This document shows, piece after piece, positions 1-8,811 of a stretch of 64,000 bases of DNA. Each line of letters starts with the position of its first letter. Position 1 is the stretch's first letter. The notes beneath the pieces were generated by a model that saw only the letters and a program-made list of their open reading frames with translations, did no database searches and was not told the DNA's origin. This stretch comes from Sulfitobacter donghicola DSW-25 = KCTC 12864 = JCM 14565 (lineage in GTDB: Bacteria; Pseudomonadota; Alphaproteobacteria; Rhodobacterales; Rhodobacteraceae). The stretch covers positions 62,001 through 126,000 of the forward strand of contig NZ_JASF01000005.1 in NCBI RefSeq assembly GCF_000622405.1, written 5' to 3'. The position numbers and the translations under genes are program-made.

Positions 1-946
1 CTTTCGCCGCGATTTTGATGGCGAAGAGCTGCGCCGCAGCTATTCGATCTGCGCAGGCCTAGACGACAACACGCTACAGGTCGGTATCAAACGGGTTGAG
101 GGCGGCGCTTTTTCCACTTGGGCCAACGAAGAGCTAAAGGTCGGCGACACCCTAGAGGCGATGCCGCCACAGGGACGGTTTTACACCGACCTCAACGCGG
201 ATGCGCAAAACCACTATCTGGGCTTTGCGGGTGGGTCGGGGATCACCCCTGTTCTGTCGATCCTGCGATCGGTCCTCACGCGCGAGCCGAACTCGCGCTT
301 TACCCTGGTCTATGCCAACCGCGCGGTGAACACGATCATGTTCCGCGCCGAGCTGGAAGACCTGAAAAACACCTATATGGGCCGTGTGAACATCATTCAT
401 GTGCTCGAGGCCGACGCGCAGGACATTGACCTGTTCACAGGTCGCGTGGATGAGGAAAAATGCGCCAAATTGTTCAGCAGCTGGATTGATATCAAATGCG
501 TAGACACCGCGTTCATTTGCGGCCCCGAGCCGATGATGCTGGGCATTGCGGCGGCCTTGCGCAGCCATGGATTAAGCGACGAGCAGATCAAATTTGAACT
601 TTTCGCCGCGTCCCAGCAGGGGCGCGCCAAACAGCGCAAGGTTTCGGCAACCGATGCCGCCGCCCATGCCACAACAGAGGCCTCGGTTAAAATGGATGGC
701 GCTGTGCGCAGCTTTACCATGCCGCGCGATCAAAGCCTGCTGGATGCCGCGCTGGATAACGCCGTAGACGCGCCCTTTGCCTGCAAAGCGGGGGTGTGTT
801 CGACCTGTCGTGCGCGCGTAACCGAAGGCGAGGTCGAGATGCTGACCAACCATGCGCTGGAAGATTACGAAGTGGCCGCTGGTTTTGTGCTGACGTGCCA
901 ATGTTACCCGCTCACCGACACGGTGAAATTTGACTATGACCAGTAA
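1..946 (+). CDS. paaE: Phenylacetyl-CoA epoxidase reductase subunit PaaE (5' end outside window)
   Basis: The frame is open from the left edge, so the N-terminus is missing; 314 residues are visible against roughly 355-360 for the family. PaaE passes electrons from NADPH to the PaaABC(D) di-iron monooxygenase that epoxidises phenylacetyl-CoA. Visible parts are an FAD-binding RxYS motif (RRSYS) close to the left edge, an NAD(P)-binding ferredoxin-reductase domain starting GFAGGSGITPVLS, and a C-terminal plant-type 2Fe-2S domain with the CKAGVCSTC pattern (about base 782 on) and a fourth Cys in TCQC. This order (reductase then ferredoxin) is typical of PaaE. The following paaZ gene, 10 bases downstream, supports a phenylacetate operon that continues to the left. 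Confidence 0.93.
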   Translation, partial: FRRDFDGEELRRSYSICAGLDDNTLQVGIKRVEGGAFSTWANEELKVGDTLEAMPPQGRFYTDLNADAQNHYLGFAGGSGITPVLSILRSVLTREPNSRFTLVYANRAVNTIMFRAELEDLKNTYMGRVNIIHVLEADAQDIDLFTGRVDEEKCAKLFSSWIDIKCVDTAFICGPEPMMLGIAAALRSHGLSDEQIKFELFAASQQGRAKQRKVSATDAAAHATTEASVKMDGAVRSFTMPRDQSLLDAALDNAVDAPFACKAGVCSTCRARVTEGEVEMLTNHALEDYEVAAGFVLTCQCYPLTDTVKFDYDQ

Positions 947-956
947 AGGCCAGCCC

Positions 957-2984
957 ATGATGATGATCCCTTCTTTTGCCGCAGGCCAATGGGTTGCCCC
1001 CGACAGCGGCGCGCGCCCGATCGCCTCAGCCGTTACGGGCGAAGTGATCGCCCAAGCGGGCAATAACGCTCTCGATGTGGCTGGCATGCATGCCTATGCG
1101 CGCGATGTCGGTGGCCCTGCCCTGCGCGCGCTGACGTTTCATGATCGCGCAAGGATGCTCAAGGCGCTGGCGCTGCATCTGACTGAGCACAAACAAAAGC
1201 TATATGACCTGTCGTTTGAAACAGGCGCCACCCAAGCTGACCACGCCTTTGATATCGACGGCGGCATCGGCACGATGTTTGTCTTTGCCTCCAAAGGGCG
1301 GCGCGAAATGCCTGATGCGCAGATATATCTGGACGGCGAGCTAGAGCAGCTGGGCCGCACTGGCACCTTCCAAGGGCAGCATGTTTGTGTTCCTTTGCAA
1401 GGGGTTGGCATCCATATCAACGCCTATAACTTCCCCGTTTGGGGCATGTTAGAGAAATTCGCGCCGACTTTCCTTGCTGGGGTGCCCAGCATTGTGAAAC
1501 CCGCCACCTCGACCTGCTATGTGACGCATCTATGTGTGCAGCTGATGCTGGACAGTGGCATCCTGCCCGAAGGGTCATTGCAGCTGATTTCAGGCGGTGT
1601 TGGTGATCTGTTGCTGCACACAGACGCGCAAGACGTGGTGAGCTTTACCGGCTCGGCCCAAACCGCGCTGAGCCTGCGCTCCACCCCGCATCTGCTGGAA
1701 AACTCGGTTCGGTTTGTCGCTGAGCAGGATAGTTTGAACGCTTCCGTTCTGGGGCGCGATGCCGCCCCTGGCACGCCCGAATTTGATCTGTTCGTAAAAG
1801 AAGTCCACCGCGAGATGACGACAAAAGCGGGCCAGAAATGTACCGCCATTCGCCGCATTATGGCCCCAGCCGCCCATGTGGAAGCGGTGATCGAGGCGCT
1901 GAGCGCCCGTTTGGGTAAAACCGTCATCGGCGATCCGCGTGACCCCGCCACGCGCATGGGCGCTTTGGTCAGCCGCAGCCAACGCGCGGATGTGTTGGAA
2001 AAGGTGGCCCTGCTGGGCACACAATCCGAGCGGGTGTTTGGCGATCCCGAAGGGTTCACTGTCAACGGTGCGGACAAAGAAAAAGGCGCCTTCCTGCCGC
2101 CCATGTTGTTCCACTGTGCCGATCCAGATCGCGCCACGCACCTGCATGACACCGAAGCCTTTGGCCCTGTGAGCACCATCATGCCCTACCGCGATGCGGA
2201 TCACGCTGTTCAGTTGCTGAATCGCGGGATGGGATCGCTGGTGGCCTCGGTCATCACGCGCGACGGGGATTTTGCCCGCCAGATGGTGATGGGCTCTGCT
2301 GCGTGGCATGGGCGTCTTTATTTCAACAATGCGGATTCCATGGCCGAAGCCACAGGCCACGGCGCGCCGATGCCCCATATGGTTCACGGCGGTCCGGGCC
2401 GTGCGGGCGGCGGCGAAGAGCTGGGCGGTGTGCGCGGTGTGATGCATTATATGCAACGCACAGCCGTGCAAGGCAGCCCTGATATCCTCACCGCGATTGG
2501 TCGGCAATGGGTTCCTGGTGCCAGCGAAAACACAGGCGGCGCGCATCCATTCACCAAGACATTCCACGAGGTCCAACTGGGCGATACGCTTTATACGCCT
2601 TCGCGCAAGGTGACGCTACAAGACATTGAAACCTTTGCGCATTTCACAGGCGATACCTTCTATGGCCACATGGACGAAGACGCAGCTGCGGCCAACCCGT
2701 TCTTCCCGGGTCGTGTGGCACACGGCTACCTTCTGCTTAGCTTTGCGGCGGGTCTGTTTGTGCAGCCCGATCCTGGCCCTGTGCTGGCAAACACGGGCCT
2801 TGCGAACCTGAACTTCATGAAACCTGTCTCGCCCGATGACGAGATCAAGGTCCGCCTGACGGTCAAGAAAAAGACCCCCCGCACCGAGGAATACGGGCAG
2901 GTGCGTTGGCATGTAACCGTGACCAATCAGGATGACGAGATCGTCGCGGAATACGAATTGTTGACGATGAACGCATACGCGTAG
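957..2984 (+). CDS. paaZ: PaaZ: oxepin-CoA hydrolase / 3-oxo-5,6-dehydrosuberyl-CoA semialdehyde dehydrogenase
   Basis: A 675-residue bifunctional enzyme of phenylacetate degradation: a C-terminal MaoC-type hydratase opens the oxepin-CoA ring and the N-terminal aldehyde dehydrogenase oxidises the semialdehyde formed. The dehydrogenase half shows the NAD-site FTGS, the catalytic Glu in FVAEQDS and the catalytic Cys in GQKCTAIRR; the hydratase half (about residues 545-675) shows FTGDTFYGHMDED and GRVAHGYLLLS. In-frame starts exist at TTG 930 and ATG 936, but ATG 957 has an AAAGG ribosome site seven bases upstream and gives an N-terminus (MMMIPSFAAGQW) of the same length as E. coli PaaZ. The length matches the family (about 680). 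Confidence 0.95.
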   Translation: MMMIPSFAAGQWVAPDSGARPIASAVTGEVIAQAGNNALDVAGMHAYARDVGGPALRALTFHDRARMLKALALHLTEHKQKLYDLSFETGATQADHAFDIDGGIGTMFVFASKGRREMPDAQIYLDGELEQLGRTGTFQGQHVCVPLQGVGIHINAYNFPVWGMLEKFAPTFLAGVPSIVKPATSTCYVTHLCVQLMLDSGILPEGSLQLISGGVGDLLLHTDAQDVVSFTGSAQTALSLRSTPHLLENSVRFVAEQDSLNASVLGRDAAPGTPEFDLFVKEVHREMTTKAGQKCTAIRRIMAPAAHVEAVIEALSARLGKTVIGDPRDPATRMGALVSRSQRADVLEKVALLGTQSERVFGDPEGFTVNGADKEKGAFLPPMLFHCADPDRATHLHDTEAFGPVSTIMPYRDADHAVQLLNRGMGSLVASVITRDGDFARQMVMGSAAWHGRLYFNNADSMAEATGHGAPMPHMVHGGPGRAGGGEELGGVRGVMHYMQRTAVQGSPDILTAIGRQWVPGASENTGGAHPFTKTFHEVQLGDTLYTPSRKVTLQDIETFAHFTGDTFYGHMDEDAAAANPFFPGRVAHGYLLLSFAAGLFVQPDPGPVLANTGLANLNFMKPVSPDDEIKVRLTVKKKTPRTEEYGQVRWHVTVTNQDDEIVAEYELLTMNAYA

Positions 2985-2992
2985 ACATAGAT

Positions 2993-3017
2993 AGGGCCGC
3001 CCCCGTTTGGCGGCCCT
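2993..3017 (+). terminator. Hairpin after paaZ
   Basis: A perfect 9-bp inverted repeat (AGGGCCGCC with GGCGGCCCT, 7-base loop) starts eight bases after the paaZ stop. No T-run follows, so it may be a weak terminator or a 3' stabilising hairpin. Confidence 0.6.
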
Positions 3018-3035
3018 AACCATTTGGGGAAACCT

Positions 3036-3905
3036 ATGTCATCCGACCTGACCACGCTACAAAACGATCATCTAATCCTTGCCGTCGCCTCGATGGGGGC
3101 CGAGATGCAATATCTGCGCACTGCCGCGGGGGATGAACTGCTGTGGCACGGGGATGGAGCATTTTGGACAGGCCGTGCGCCTGTTTTATTCCCGATTGTT
3201 GGCCGCGCGGTGGATGACCAAATTGCCGTGGGTGATCATAGCAGCGCCCTGCCCCAGCACGGGTTTGCGCGGCGTAATCTGTTTGAGCTGGTCGAGCAGT
3301 CTGACACGATGTGCCACCATGTCCTAACCGATACGCCCGAAACCCACGCCGCCTATCCCTTTGCCTTTTCCCTCAGCCTGACCCATAGGATCGAGGGCGC
3401 AACCCTGCATGTCGAGGCCCGTGTTACCAATAATGACGCCCAGCCAATGCCCTTTGGGTTCGGCTTTCACCCCGCGTTTTGCTGGCCCCTGCCGAATGCC
3501 GATGGGCACCCCCACCACGTGACCCTTGCTTCAGGGGGCGCGCCTGATCTGCGCGCTATTGATGAGGGGCTGCTGCGGCCAGAGCCCCTTGCCGGTCCGT
3601 TTGTCGACGGTGACCTCGAAATCGCTGAACATCTTTTTGACGATGGCGCGTTGGTCTTTCCCAATGGCACCGATAGCCTGCGCTATGGCCCAAAATCGGG
3701 CACCGCGCTGGCGTTTACGTTTCATAACCTGCCCGATCTGGCCCTCTGGCGCCCCACAGGCGCGCCCTTTTTGTGTATCGAGCCATGGCACGGCACGGCG
3801 TCTTATGTGGGGGATGGGCCGCAGATTGGCGCGCGCCCCAACAGCATCACCTTGCCATCACATCAGAGCGTGGCATTTGGCTATTCGGTCACGGTTGAGG
3901 GTTAG
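3036..3905 (+). CDS. Aldose 1-epimerase family protein (LacX-like)
   Basis: A 289-residue protein of the galactose-mutarotase-like beta-sandwich fold. Visible family signatures are the N-terminal LAVASMGAEMQYLR...ELLWHGD, the GRAPVLFPIVGR block, QHGFARR with the conserved His, and FGFHPAFCWPL. The ATG at 3036 is preceded by GGGGAAA, whereas the in-frame TTG at 3024 has nothing comparable. It would interconvert anomers of a sugar or sugar phosphate; the substrate cannot be read from sequence. It follows the paaZ hairpin and is probably a separate transcript with no functional link to phenylacetate. Confidence 0.85.
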   Translation: MSSDLTTLQNDHLILAVASMGAEMQYLRTAAGDELLWHGDGAFWTGRAPVLFPIVGRAVDDQIAVGDHSSALPQHGFARRNLFELVEQSDTMCHHVLTDTPETHAAYPFAFSLSLTHRIEGATLHVEARVTNNDAQPMPFGFGFHPAFCWPLPNADGHPHHVTLASGGAPDLRAIDEGLLRPEPLAGPFVDGDLEIAEHLFDDGALVFPNGTDSLRYGPKSGTALAFTFHNLPDLALWRPTGAPFLCIEPWHGTASYVGDGPQIGARPNSITLPSHQSVAFGYSVTVEG

Positions 3906-3932
3906 GGTATTTCACGCCGCAAATGCGCGCAG

Positions 3933-4220
3933 CTATTGCGGGATGAAGGCGAGCCAGCCAGCCGCCCCCGCGATCCCCAAAAACCCCACGAATGCGCCCA
4001 AGGCGATCACCCAATGCAGGGCCGTCTTGGCCCGCTTTCCTTCTTTTGGAAACCAGCTGAATTTACGCAACCAGCCAAGGACGATGTCCATAACCATAAA
4101 AACAAAAAGGACATGGCGGAAGAACAGGTAGAAAAACAGGATCGCTAGAACAATACTTACAGCGGGGTTCGTGGGGACAATCTCCCAGCTGTTGCCATTA
4201 GCTGTTATGTTGCTTTCCAT
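3933..4220 (-). CDS. Small membrane protein, unknown function
   Basis: 95 residues. A polar N-terminal stretch of about 18 residues is followed by a strongly hydrophobic aromatic segment (about 20-42, with FFYLFFRHVLFVFMV), a short basic loop (FPKEGKRAK) and a second hydrophobic segment (about 70-92). I do not recognise the family. It lies between tgt, which is transcribed the same way 55 bases upstream, and the epimerase gene, which converges on it, so it could be the distal gene of a tgt transcript. Confidence 0.65.
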   Translation of the reverse strand: MESNITANGNSWEIVPTNPAVSIVLAILFFYLFFRHVLFVFMVMDIVLGWLRKFSWFPKEGKRAKTALHWVIALGAFVGFLGIAGAAGWLAFIPQ

Positions 4221-4275
4221 TTGCTCTGGTTCCCTTGCCTAGGGTTTATCTTTCGTAAAATTTGATCAACCGCCG

Positions 4276-5403
4276 CTACAGCGGATCAATATCACCCTGC
4301 GCACGGTTGGCGTGGAAATCGCGTTGCCATGCCTCGAACGTGCCCGCTGTGATCGCGTCGCGCATGCCCGCCATCAGGTCCTGATAGTAATGCAGGTTAT
4401 GCCACGTCAGCAACATCGACGAAATCATCTCTTGGCTGCGGAAAACATGGTGCAGATAGGCGCGGGAATAGTTTTGGCAGGCGGGACAGCCGCAATCTTC
4501 GTCCAGCGGGCGCGGATCATCCATGTGACGTGCGTTTTTGATGTTCAGCACGCCTTTGCGGGTGAATACCTGCCCTGTGCGGCCTGAACGCGACGGCAAA
4601 ACGCAGTCCATCATATCAATGCCGCGCGCTACGGCGCCAACGATGTCATCGGGCTTGCCCACGCCCATCAGATAGCGCGGTTTATCTTGCGGCAGTTGTT
4701 CAGGTGCGTAATCAAGGCAGCCAAACATCGCCTCTTGCCCCTCACCCACGGCCAGACCGCCAATGGCATAGCCGCCAAATCCGATATCGCGCAGCGCATC
4801 TGCCGATTGCTGGCGCAGGTCTTCCTCTAGGCCACCTTGCTGAATCCCAAACAGCGCATGGCCTGGCCGATCACCAAAGGCATCTTTCGAGCGTTTCGCC
4901 CACCGCATGGACAGCTCCATACTGCTGGCGATGCGATCGCGATCCGCGGGCAATGCGGGGCATTCGTCAAAACACATGACAATGTCACTGCCGAGCAGCT
5001 TTTGGATCTCCATCGAGCGTTCTGGCGTGATTTCGTGTTTGGAGCCGTCGATATGGCTTTTGAAGGTCACGCCGCGTTCGGTCAGCTTGCGCAAAGATGC
5101 CAGCGACATCACCTGAAACCCACCCGAATCCGTCAGGATCGGGCGATCCCAATTCATGAACTTGTGCAGCCCCCCCAGACGGTCGACGCGTTCAGCTGTG
5201 GGGCGCAGCATCAAATGATAGGTATTGCCCAGCAGGATATCGGCACCCGTCTGGCGCACGCTTTCGGGCATCATCGCCTTTACTGTCGCCGCTGTGCCCA
5301 CGGGCATAAAGGCGGGTGTGCGGATTTCGCCGCGCGGCGTGTTGATCACGCCTGTGCGCGCGCGCCCGTCTGTTGCGTTGATCTGATAGGAAATCTCGGT
5401 CAT
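4276..5403 (-). CDS. tgt: Queuine tRNA-ribosyltransferase (tRNA-guanine transglycosylase)
   Basis: 375 residues, the normal length for bacterial TGT. It exchanges guanine 34 of GUN-anticodon tRNAs for preQ1. Seen: the active-site [11 protein letters not shown] block, the nucleophile region [18 protein letters not shown], and the zinc site [16 protein letters not shown] (three Cys plus His). The start at 5403 (MTEISYQI) has GGAG just upstream; a 26-codon longer frame exists but lacks family similarity. A second queuosine gene, queA, is about 54 kb away at 58323-59387, so the pathway is split within the window. Confidence 0.97.
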   Translation of the reverse strand: MTEISYQINATDGRARTGVINTPRGEIRTPAFMPVGTAATVKAMMPESVRQTGADILLGNTYHLMLRPTAERVDRLGGLHKFMNWDRPILTDSGGFQVMSLASLRKLTERGVTFKSHIDGSKHEITPERSMEIQKLLGSDIVMCFDECPALPADRDRIASSMELSMRWAKRSKDAFGDRPGHALFGIQQGGLEEDLRQQSADALRDIGFGGYAIGGLAVGEGQEAMFGCLDYAPEQLPQDKPRYLMGVGKPDDIVGAVARGIDMMDCVLPSRSGRTGQVFTRKGVLNIKNARHMDDPRPLDEDCGCPACQNYSRAYLHHVFRSQEMISSMLLTWHNLHYYQDLMAGMRDAITAGTFEAWQRDFHANRAQGDIDPL

Positions 5404-5517
5404 TTCGGGCTCCTTACACGGCTGTTGGGCGTGGCCTAACGCAGGTTGGCCCATCTTGCAATCGGGCGCTCTAATCCCCACATATAAAGGAGTTATTTTT
5501 ATCGGAGGAATAGAACA

Positions 5518-6411
5518 TTGGACATTGAAGAGCTTTTGACAGGATTACTACAACAGAATTTGGGCTGGGTGTTACTGGCCGTATTATTGGTTGTTGTGGT
5601 GCTAAAGGCGGTCAAGATCGTCCCCCAGTCAGAGCAACATGTGGTTGAGCGGTTTGGCCGCCTGCGCTCGGTCCTTGGGCCTGGCATCAACTTGATCGTT
5701 CCCTTTTTTGACAAGGTCGCGCATCAAATCTCGATCCTAGAGCGTCAATTGCCCATCGCCTCCCAAGACGCGATTACCCGTGACAACGTGTTGGTGCAGG
5801 TGGATACATCCGTATTCTACCGCATCATCGAACCGGAAAAGACGGTTTATCGTATCCGCAATGTAGATAGCGCCATTGCAACAACTGTTGCAGGGATTGT
5901 GCGTGCTGAAATCGGTAAAATGGACTTGGACGAAGTGCAGGCCAACCGTGCGGCCCTGATCACCACCATCAAAGCCTTTGTCGAGGATGCTGTTGATAAC
6001 TGGGGGATCGAGGTCACCCGTGCTGAAATTCTGGATGTGAACCTAGATGCAGCCACCCGCGCTGCGATGATGCAGCAGCTCAACGCCGAGCGCGCGCGCC
6101 GCGCCCAAGTGACCGAGGCCGAAGGCTCGAAACGGGCGGTTGAGCTGGCCGCTGATGCCGAGCTTTACGCCTCGGAGCAGACCGCAAAAGCGCGCCGTGT
6201 GTTGGCCGATGCCGAAGCCTACGCCACCCAGATTGTCGCGGTTGCGATCAATGAAAACGGCCTAGAGGCCGCGCAATACCAGATCGCGCTGAAACAGGTC
6301 GAAGCCTTGGGCACGATGAGCAGCGGCTCTGGCAGCCAAACCATCGTTGTTCCCTCAGAGGCGCTGGCGGCCTTTGGCGATGCGTTTAAACTGCTTAAGG
6401 GGCGCGGCTAA
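5518..6411 (+). CDS. SPFH/Band 7 (stomatin/prohibitin-like) membrane protein
   Basis: 297 residues. An N-terminal transmembrane segment (about residues 9-31) is followed by the SPFH domain ([35 protein letters not shown]) and an Ala/Glu-rich coiled coil (about 180-245). The start is a TTG at 5518 with GGAGGA eight bases upstream; no ATG fits. Such proteins form large membrane-bound rings that scaffold proteases or microdomains (QmcA/HflK relatives). The next gene, an NfeD-type protein, overlaps its stop by one base, and stomatin/NfeD pairing is a recognised bacterial operon. Confidence 0.93.
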   Translation: MDIEELLTGLLQQNLGWVLLAVLLVVVVLKAVKIVPQSEQHVVERFGRLRSVLGPGINLIVPFFDKVAHQISILERQLPIASQDAITRDNVLVQVDTSVFYRIIEPEKTVYRIRNVDSAIATTVAGIVRAEIGKMDLDEVQANRAALITTIKAFVEDAVDNWGIEVTRAEILDVNLDAATRAAMMQQLNAERARRAQVTEAEGSKRAVELAADAELYASEQTAKARRVLADAEAYATQIVAVAINENGLEAAQYQIALKQVEALGTMSSGSGSQTIVVPSEALAAFGDAFKLLKGRG

Positions 6412-6686
6412 TGGGTAGTCTGCTAACCGTCTGGTGGGTCTGGCTTTGTGCTGCTTTGGCATTGGCTGTGGTTGAGGTCATCGCCCCTGCGTCGATCTTT
6501 TTGGGGTTTGCTTTGGGCGCCTTGGGCATGGTTGTGGTGGTCGCCGTCAGTGGCATCACGAACACTTCGGCGCTATTGGCCCTCTTTGCTGGTCTGTCTT
6601 TGGCGGCGTGGATCGCGCTGAAAATCGCGTTCAAAAACCAGTCCAGCGGCGCCCGTGTGGTGACCAAAGACATTAACGAAAACTAA
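6411..6686 (+). CDS. NfeD-like membrane protein (partner of the SPFH protein)
   Basis: 91 residues with two to three hydrophobic segments (about 7-28, 30-48, 52-70) and a short polar tail. It lacks a full C-terminal OB-fold NfeD domain, so it is a short-form NfeD/YbbK partner. The TAATG overlap with the SPFH gene implies translational coupling, and the pair probably acts together at the inner membrane. Assignment rests mainly on context plus the hydrophobic pattern with VVEVIAPASIFLGF, which is typical of these proteins. Confidence 0.82.
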   Translation: MGSLLTVWWVWLCAALALAVVEVIAPASIFLGFALGALGMVVVVAVSGITNTSALLALFAGLSLAAWIALKIAFKNQSSGARVVTKDINEN

Positions 6687-6787
6687 GCCTTTGGTGCCTT
6701 TGCCCTTCCCCTCCCTTTTAGGTTGAGGGGGAGGTTCCCTTCTTTTCCCCCTTAACAGCTGCGCGCCCGCTGCGTCAGAATGTAGCA

Positions 6788-6803
6788 GCGGAGATTGTTC
6801 CGC
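6788..6803. promoter_or_regulatory. Inverted repeat upstream of aqpZ (candidate operator)
   Basis: GCGGA-N6-TCCGC, centred about 40 bases before the aqpZ start codon. It lies in the only intergenic space that could hold the aqpZ promoter. The binding protein is unknown. Confidence 0.4.
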
Positions 6804-6835
6804 CGTAAATTGTGAACATTTCAGGGAGAAAATTC

Positions 6836-7540
6836 ATGCGTAAATATATTGCGGAAGCCATCGGGACATTCGTGCTCGTCTTTTTTGGTGTCGGTTCTGC
6901 CGTGCTGGCAGGCGGCGGTATGGGGCTGGAAAGCCCGATCAACATTACAGGCATTTCGCTGGCCTTTGGTATTTCGGTTGTGGCGATGGCCTATTCCATC
7001 GGTCAGATTTCTGGTGCCCATCTAAACCCTGCGGTGTCCATGGGCGCATTGGTGGCGGGCCGCATCAACATGGCTGATTTCATCGGCTATGCGCTGTTCC
7101 AAACACTTGGCGCGATTATTGCGGCTGGCGTGATCTATACGCTCGCGACAAACTCGGCGGGGGGCTATGATGTAGCTGCCAACGGCATGGGCCAGAACGG
7201 TTGGGGCGCTGGCTATGGTGGTGAATTCTTTATGATTTCTGCCTTCCTCTTTGAGGTCATCGCAACAGCGGTCTTTCTGGTTGTGATCCTTGGTGTGACA
7301 TCAGGCAACGGCAGCCCGATGATGGCTGGTTTGGTGATCGGCCTGACGCTGACCATGATCCACCTTGTGGGCATCACCATCACGGGGACTTCCGTGAACC
7401 CTGCGCGCTCTGTTGGTCCTGCCCTGTTTGTGGGCGGTACGGCACTGGCGCAGCTTTGGGTATTCATCGTTGCACCGCTGATTGGTGGCGCGATTGGTGG
7501 CTTGCTGCACCGCGCCCGCATCACCGGCTCTGACGACTAA
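6836..7540 (+). CDS. aqpZ: Aquaporin Z
   Basis: 234 residues, six predicted membrane segments and both NPA half-helix motifs: SGAHLNPAVSMG and GTSVNPARSVGP. A conserved N-terminal FVLVFFGVGSAV and the Arg after the second NPA (selectivity filter) are present, so it is a water-type aquaporin rather than a glycerol facilitator. The ATG at 6836 follows AGGGAGAA; an in-frame ATG at 6812 would add eight non-conserved residues. It is monocistronic: a candidate operator lies upstream and a good terminator downstream. Confidence 0.95.
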   Translation: MRKYIAEAIGTFVLVFFGVGSAVLAGGGMGLESPINITGISLAFGISVVAMAYSIGQISGAHLNPAVSMGALVAGRINMADFIGYALFQTLGAIIAAGVIYTLATNSAGGYDVAANGMGQNGWGAGYGGEFFMISAFLFEVIATAVFLVVILGVTSGNGSPMMAGLVIGLTLTMIHLVGITITGTSVNPARSVGPALFVGGTALAQLWVFIVAPLIGGAIGGLLHRARITGSDD

Positions 7541-7550
7541 CACACGAACC

Positions 7551-7585
7551 GCTCTTTCGCGCGTTACCGTGCGAGAGAGCTTTTT
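7551..7585 (+). terminator. Rho-independent terminator after aqpZ
   Basis: A 10-bp stem (GCTCTTTCGC with GCGAGAGAGC, one G-U pair, 10-base loop) followed by five T, beginning ten bases after the aqpZ stop. Confidence 0.85.
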
Positions 7586-7674
7586 GCAGCGACAGGCGTT
7601 TGTTTGTGCTGCCCCTATGGACCTTGCCCCACCCAATCCATATATAATTGGTCAAGATTATGGACGAGGCCCAG

Positions 7675-8037
7675 ATGACAGATTCCACTCCCCCTCTCGA
7701 AGGTACACCGCTGATTGCGCCGTCCAGCACGGACCACCCGCTGTTCGATCAGGTGGTTGAAGCCTGCCGTTCGGTCTATGACCCCGAGATCCCCGTGAAT
7801 ATTTACGAGCTGGGCCTGATCTATACCATTGACATAAATGCCGAAAACGAAGTGGCGATCAAAATGTCCCTCACCGCGCCGGGGTGCCCTGTTGCGGGTG
7901 AAATGCCGGGGTGGATTGCTGATGCGATTGAACCACTGCCTGGTGTCAAGCAAGTCGATGTTGAGCTGGTTTGGGAGCCGCCTTGGGGTATGGAGATGAT
8001 GTCGGACGAGGCGCGCCTCGAACTGGGCTTTATGTAG
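7675..8037 (+). CDS. DUF59/MIP18-family Fe-S cluster assembly protein (SufT-like)
   Basis: 120 residues. The DUF59 core is clear: VYDPEIPVNIYELGLIY, then MSLTAPGCPVAGEMPGW with the conserved Cys, and a C-terminal VELVWEPPWGMEMMSDEARLELGFM tail. These proteins help mature Fe-S proteins, and the SUF-linked version usually has this tail. Start 7675 has GAGG five bases upstream; ATG 7660 would be an alternative. It is not in a suf operon here, although a SufA-type carrier is 1.5 kb downstream (9588). A GC-rich hairpin follows. Confidence 0.9.
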   Translation: MTDSTPPLEGTPLIAPSSTDHPLFDQVVEACRSVYDPEIPVNIYELGLIYTIDINAENEVAIKMSLTAPGCPVAGEMPGWIADAIEPLPGVKQVDVELVWEPPWGMEMMSDEARLELGFM

Positions 8038-8060
8038 CTTCCTACATTTTTTGTGTTATG

Positions 8061-8090
8061 CGGGCCGCTCTGGAAACAGGGCGGCCCGTT
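8061..8090 (+). terminator. Terminator-like hairpin after the DUF59 gene
   Basis: An 8-bp perfect stem (CGGGCCGC with GCGGCCCG, 12-base loop) followed by a short TTT. Confidence 0.7.
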
Positions 8091-8160
8091 TGCATTGTTG
8101 CTCTGGCGGGGTTGGCCTGTCAGACTGTTAATCAAGAACAAGATGCAGCAAGAGGCGATC

Positions 8161-8781
8161 ATGCAGAATTCCGCGGTTTTCACCGGAGACATCGTGCGCT
8201 CGACCCAGATGGGTCGTGAGGCGTTGCAAGACGTGTTCGCGGCGTTAGAGGGCGCGGCCAAGGCGATTGCGCAATGGTCGGGCAGTGAAACCGCCTTTGA
8301 ACGCTTTCGCGGGGATGGCTGGCAGATGGCCCTGCCCGAAACCTATGCGCTGCGCGGCGCGCTGGTTGTCCGTGCTGCCGTGCGCAGCACGGGCAAAGGC
8401 CATGACACCCGCATCGGGATCGGATTGGGCGCGGCGGATTTCTCAAATGGCAATCTGGCCAGCGGCGAAGGCGATGCCTTTCTAAGCTCAGGTCGCGCGC
8501 TGGACGGGATCGGACGTGGGCCACGCATGGCCGCGCCCGATGCGCCTGCGCTGTTGCAGATCGCCCTGCCCCTTGCGGATCGCATCGCCCAAGGTTGGAC
8601 CCCGAAACAAGCGCAAGTCGCCTTTGCGCTGCTGGCACCAGATGCCCCAACCCAAGAGGCGCTGGCCCTTACGTTAGAGCGCAGCCGCCAGATGACCCAA
8701 AAGCAGGCCGATGCCGCAGGCGTTTCTGCGCTGCTGGACAGTTGCACCCTGTATGAAACGCCCCAAAAGCAACCAAATTAA
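8161..8781 (+). CDS. SatD-like protein with class III-cyclase-like signature
   Basis: 206 residues. The N-terminal half carries FTGDIVRST, FRGDGWQMAL and RIGIGLG at spacings that resemble the two metal-binding Asp blocks and the core strand of class III nucleotidyl cyclases, as in SatD-family proteins. The C-terminal part (WTPKQAQVAFALL...TQEALALTLERSRQMTQKQADAAG) looks like a MarR/winged-helix segment. Catalysis is unproven; I see no typical substrate-specifying Lys-Asp pair that I can place with confidence. ATG 8161 has AGAGG upstream and is preferred over ATG 8143. The next gene, a DUF3307 membrane protein, starts 30 bases later, an association I recall for SatD proteins. Confidence 0.62.
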   Translation: MQNSAVFTGDIVRSTQMGREALQDVFAALEGAAKAIAQWSGSETAFERFRGDGWQMALPETYALRGALVVRAAVRSTGKGHDTRIGIGLGAADFSNGNLASGEGDAFLSSGRALDGIGRGPRMAAPDAPALLQIALPLADRIAQGWTPKQAQVAFALLAPDAPTQEALALTLERSRQMTQKQADAAGVSALLDSCTLYETPQKQPN

Positions 8782-8811
8782 GTTGCAATCAATGAAAGCA
8801 ACCCTTTTCAT

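Noticed and set aside
930..956. Upstream starts for paaZ (TTG 930, ATG 936)
   Set aside because: ATG 957 has the better ribosome site and matches the family N-terminus length.
4262..4272. FNR-type box (TTTGATCAA)
   Set aside because: The four-base spacer of TTGAT-N4-ATCAA is missing.
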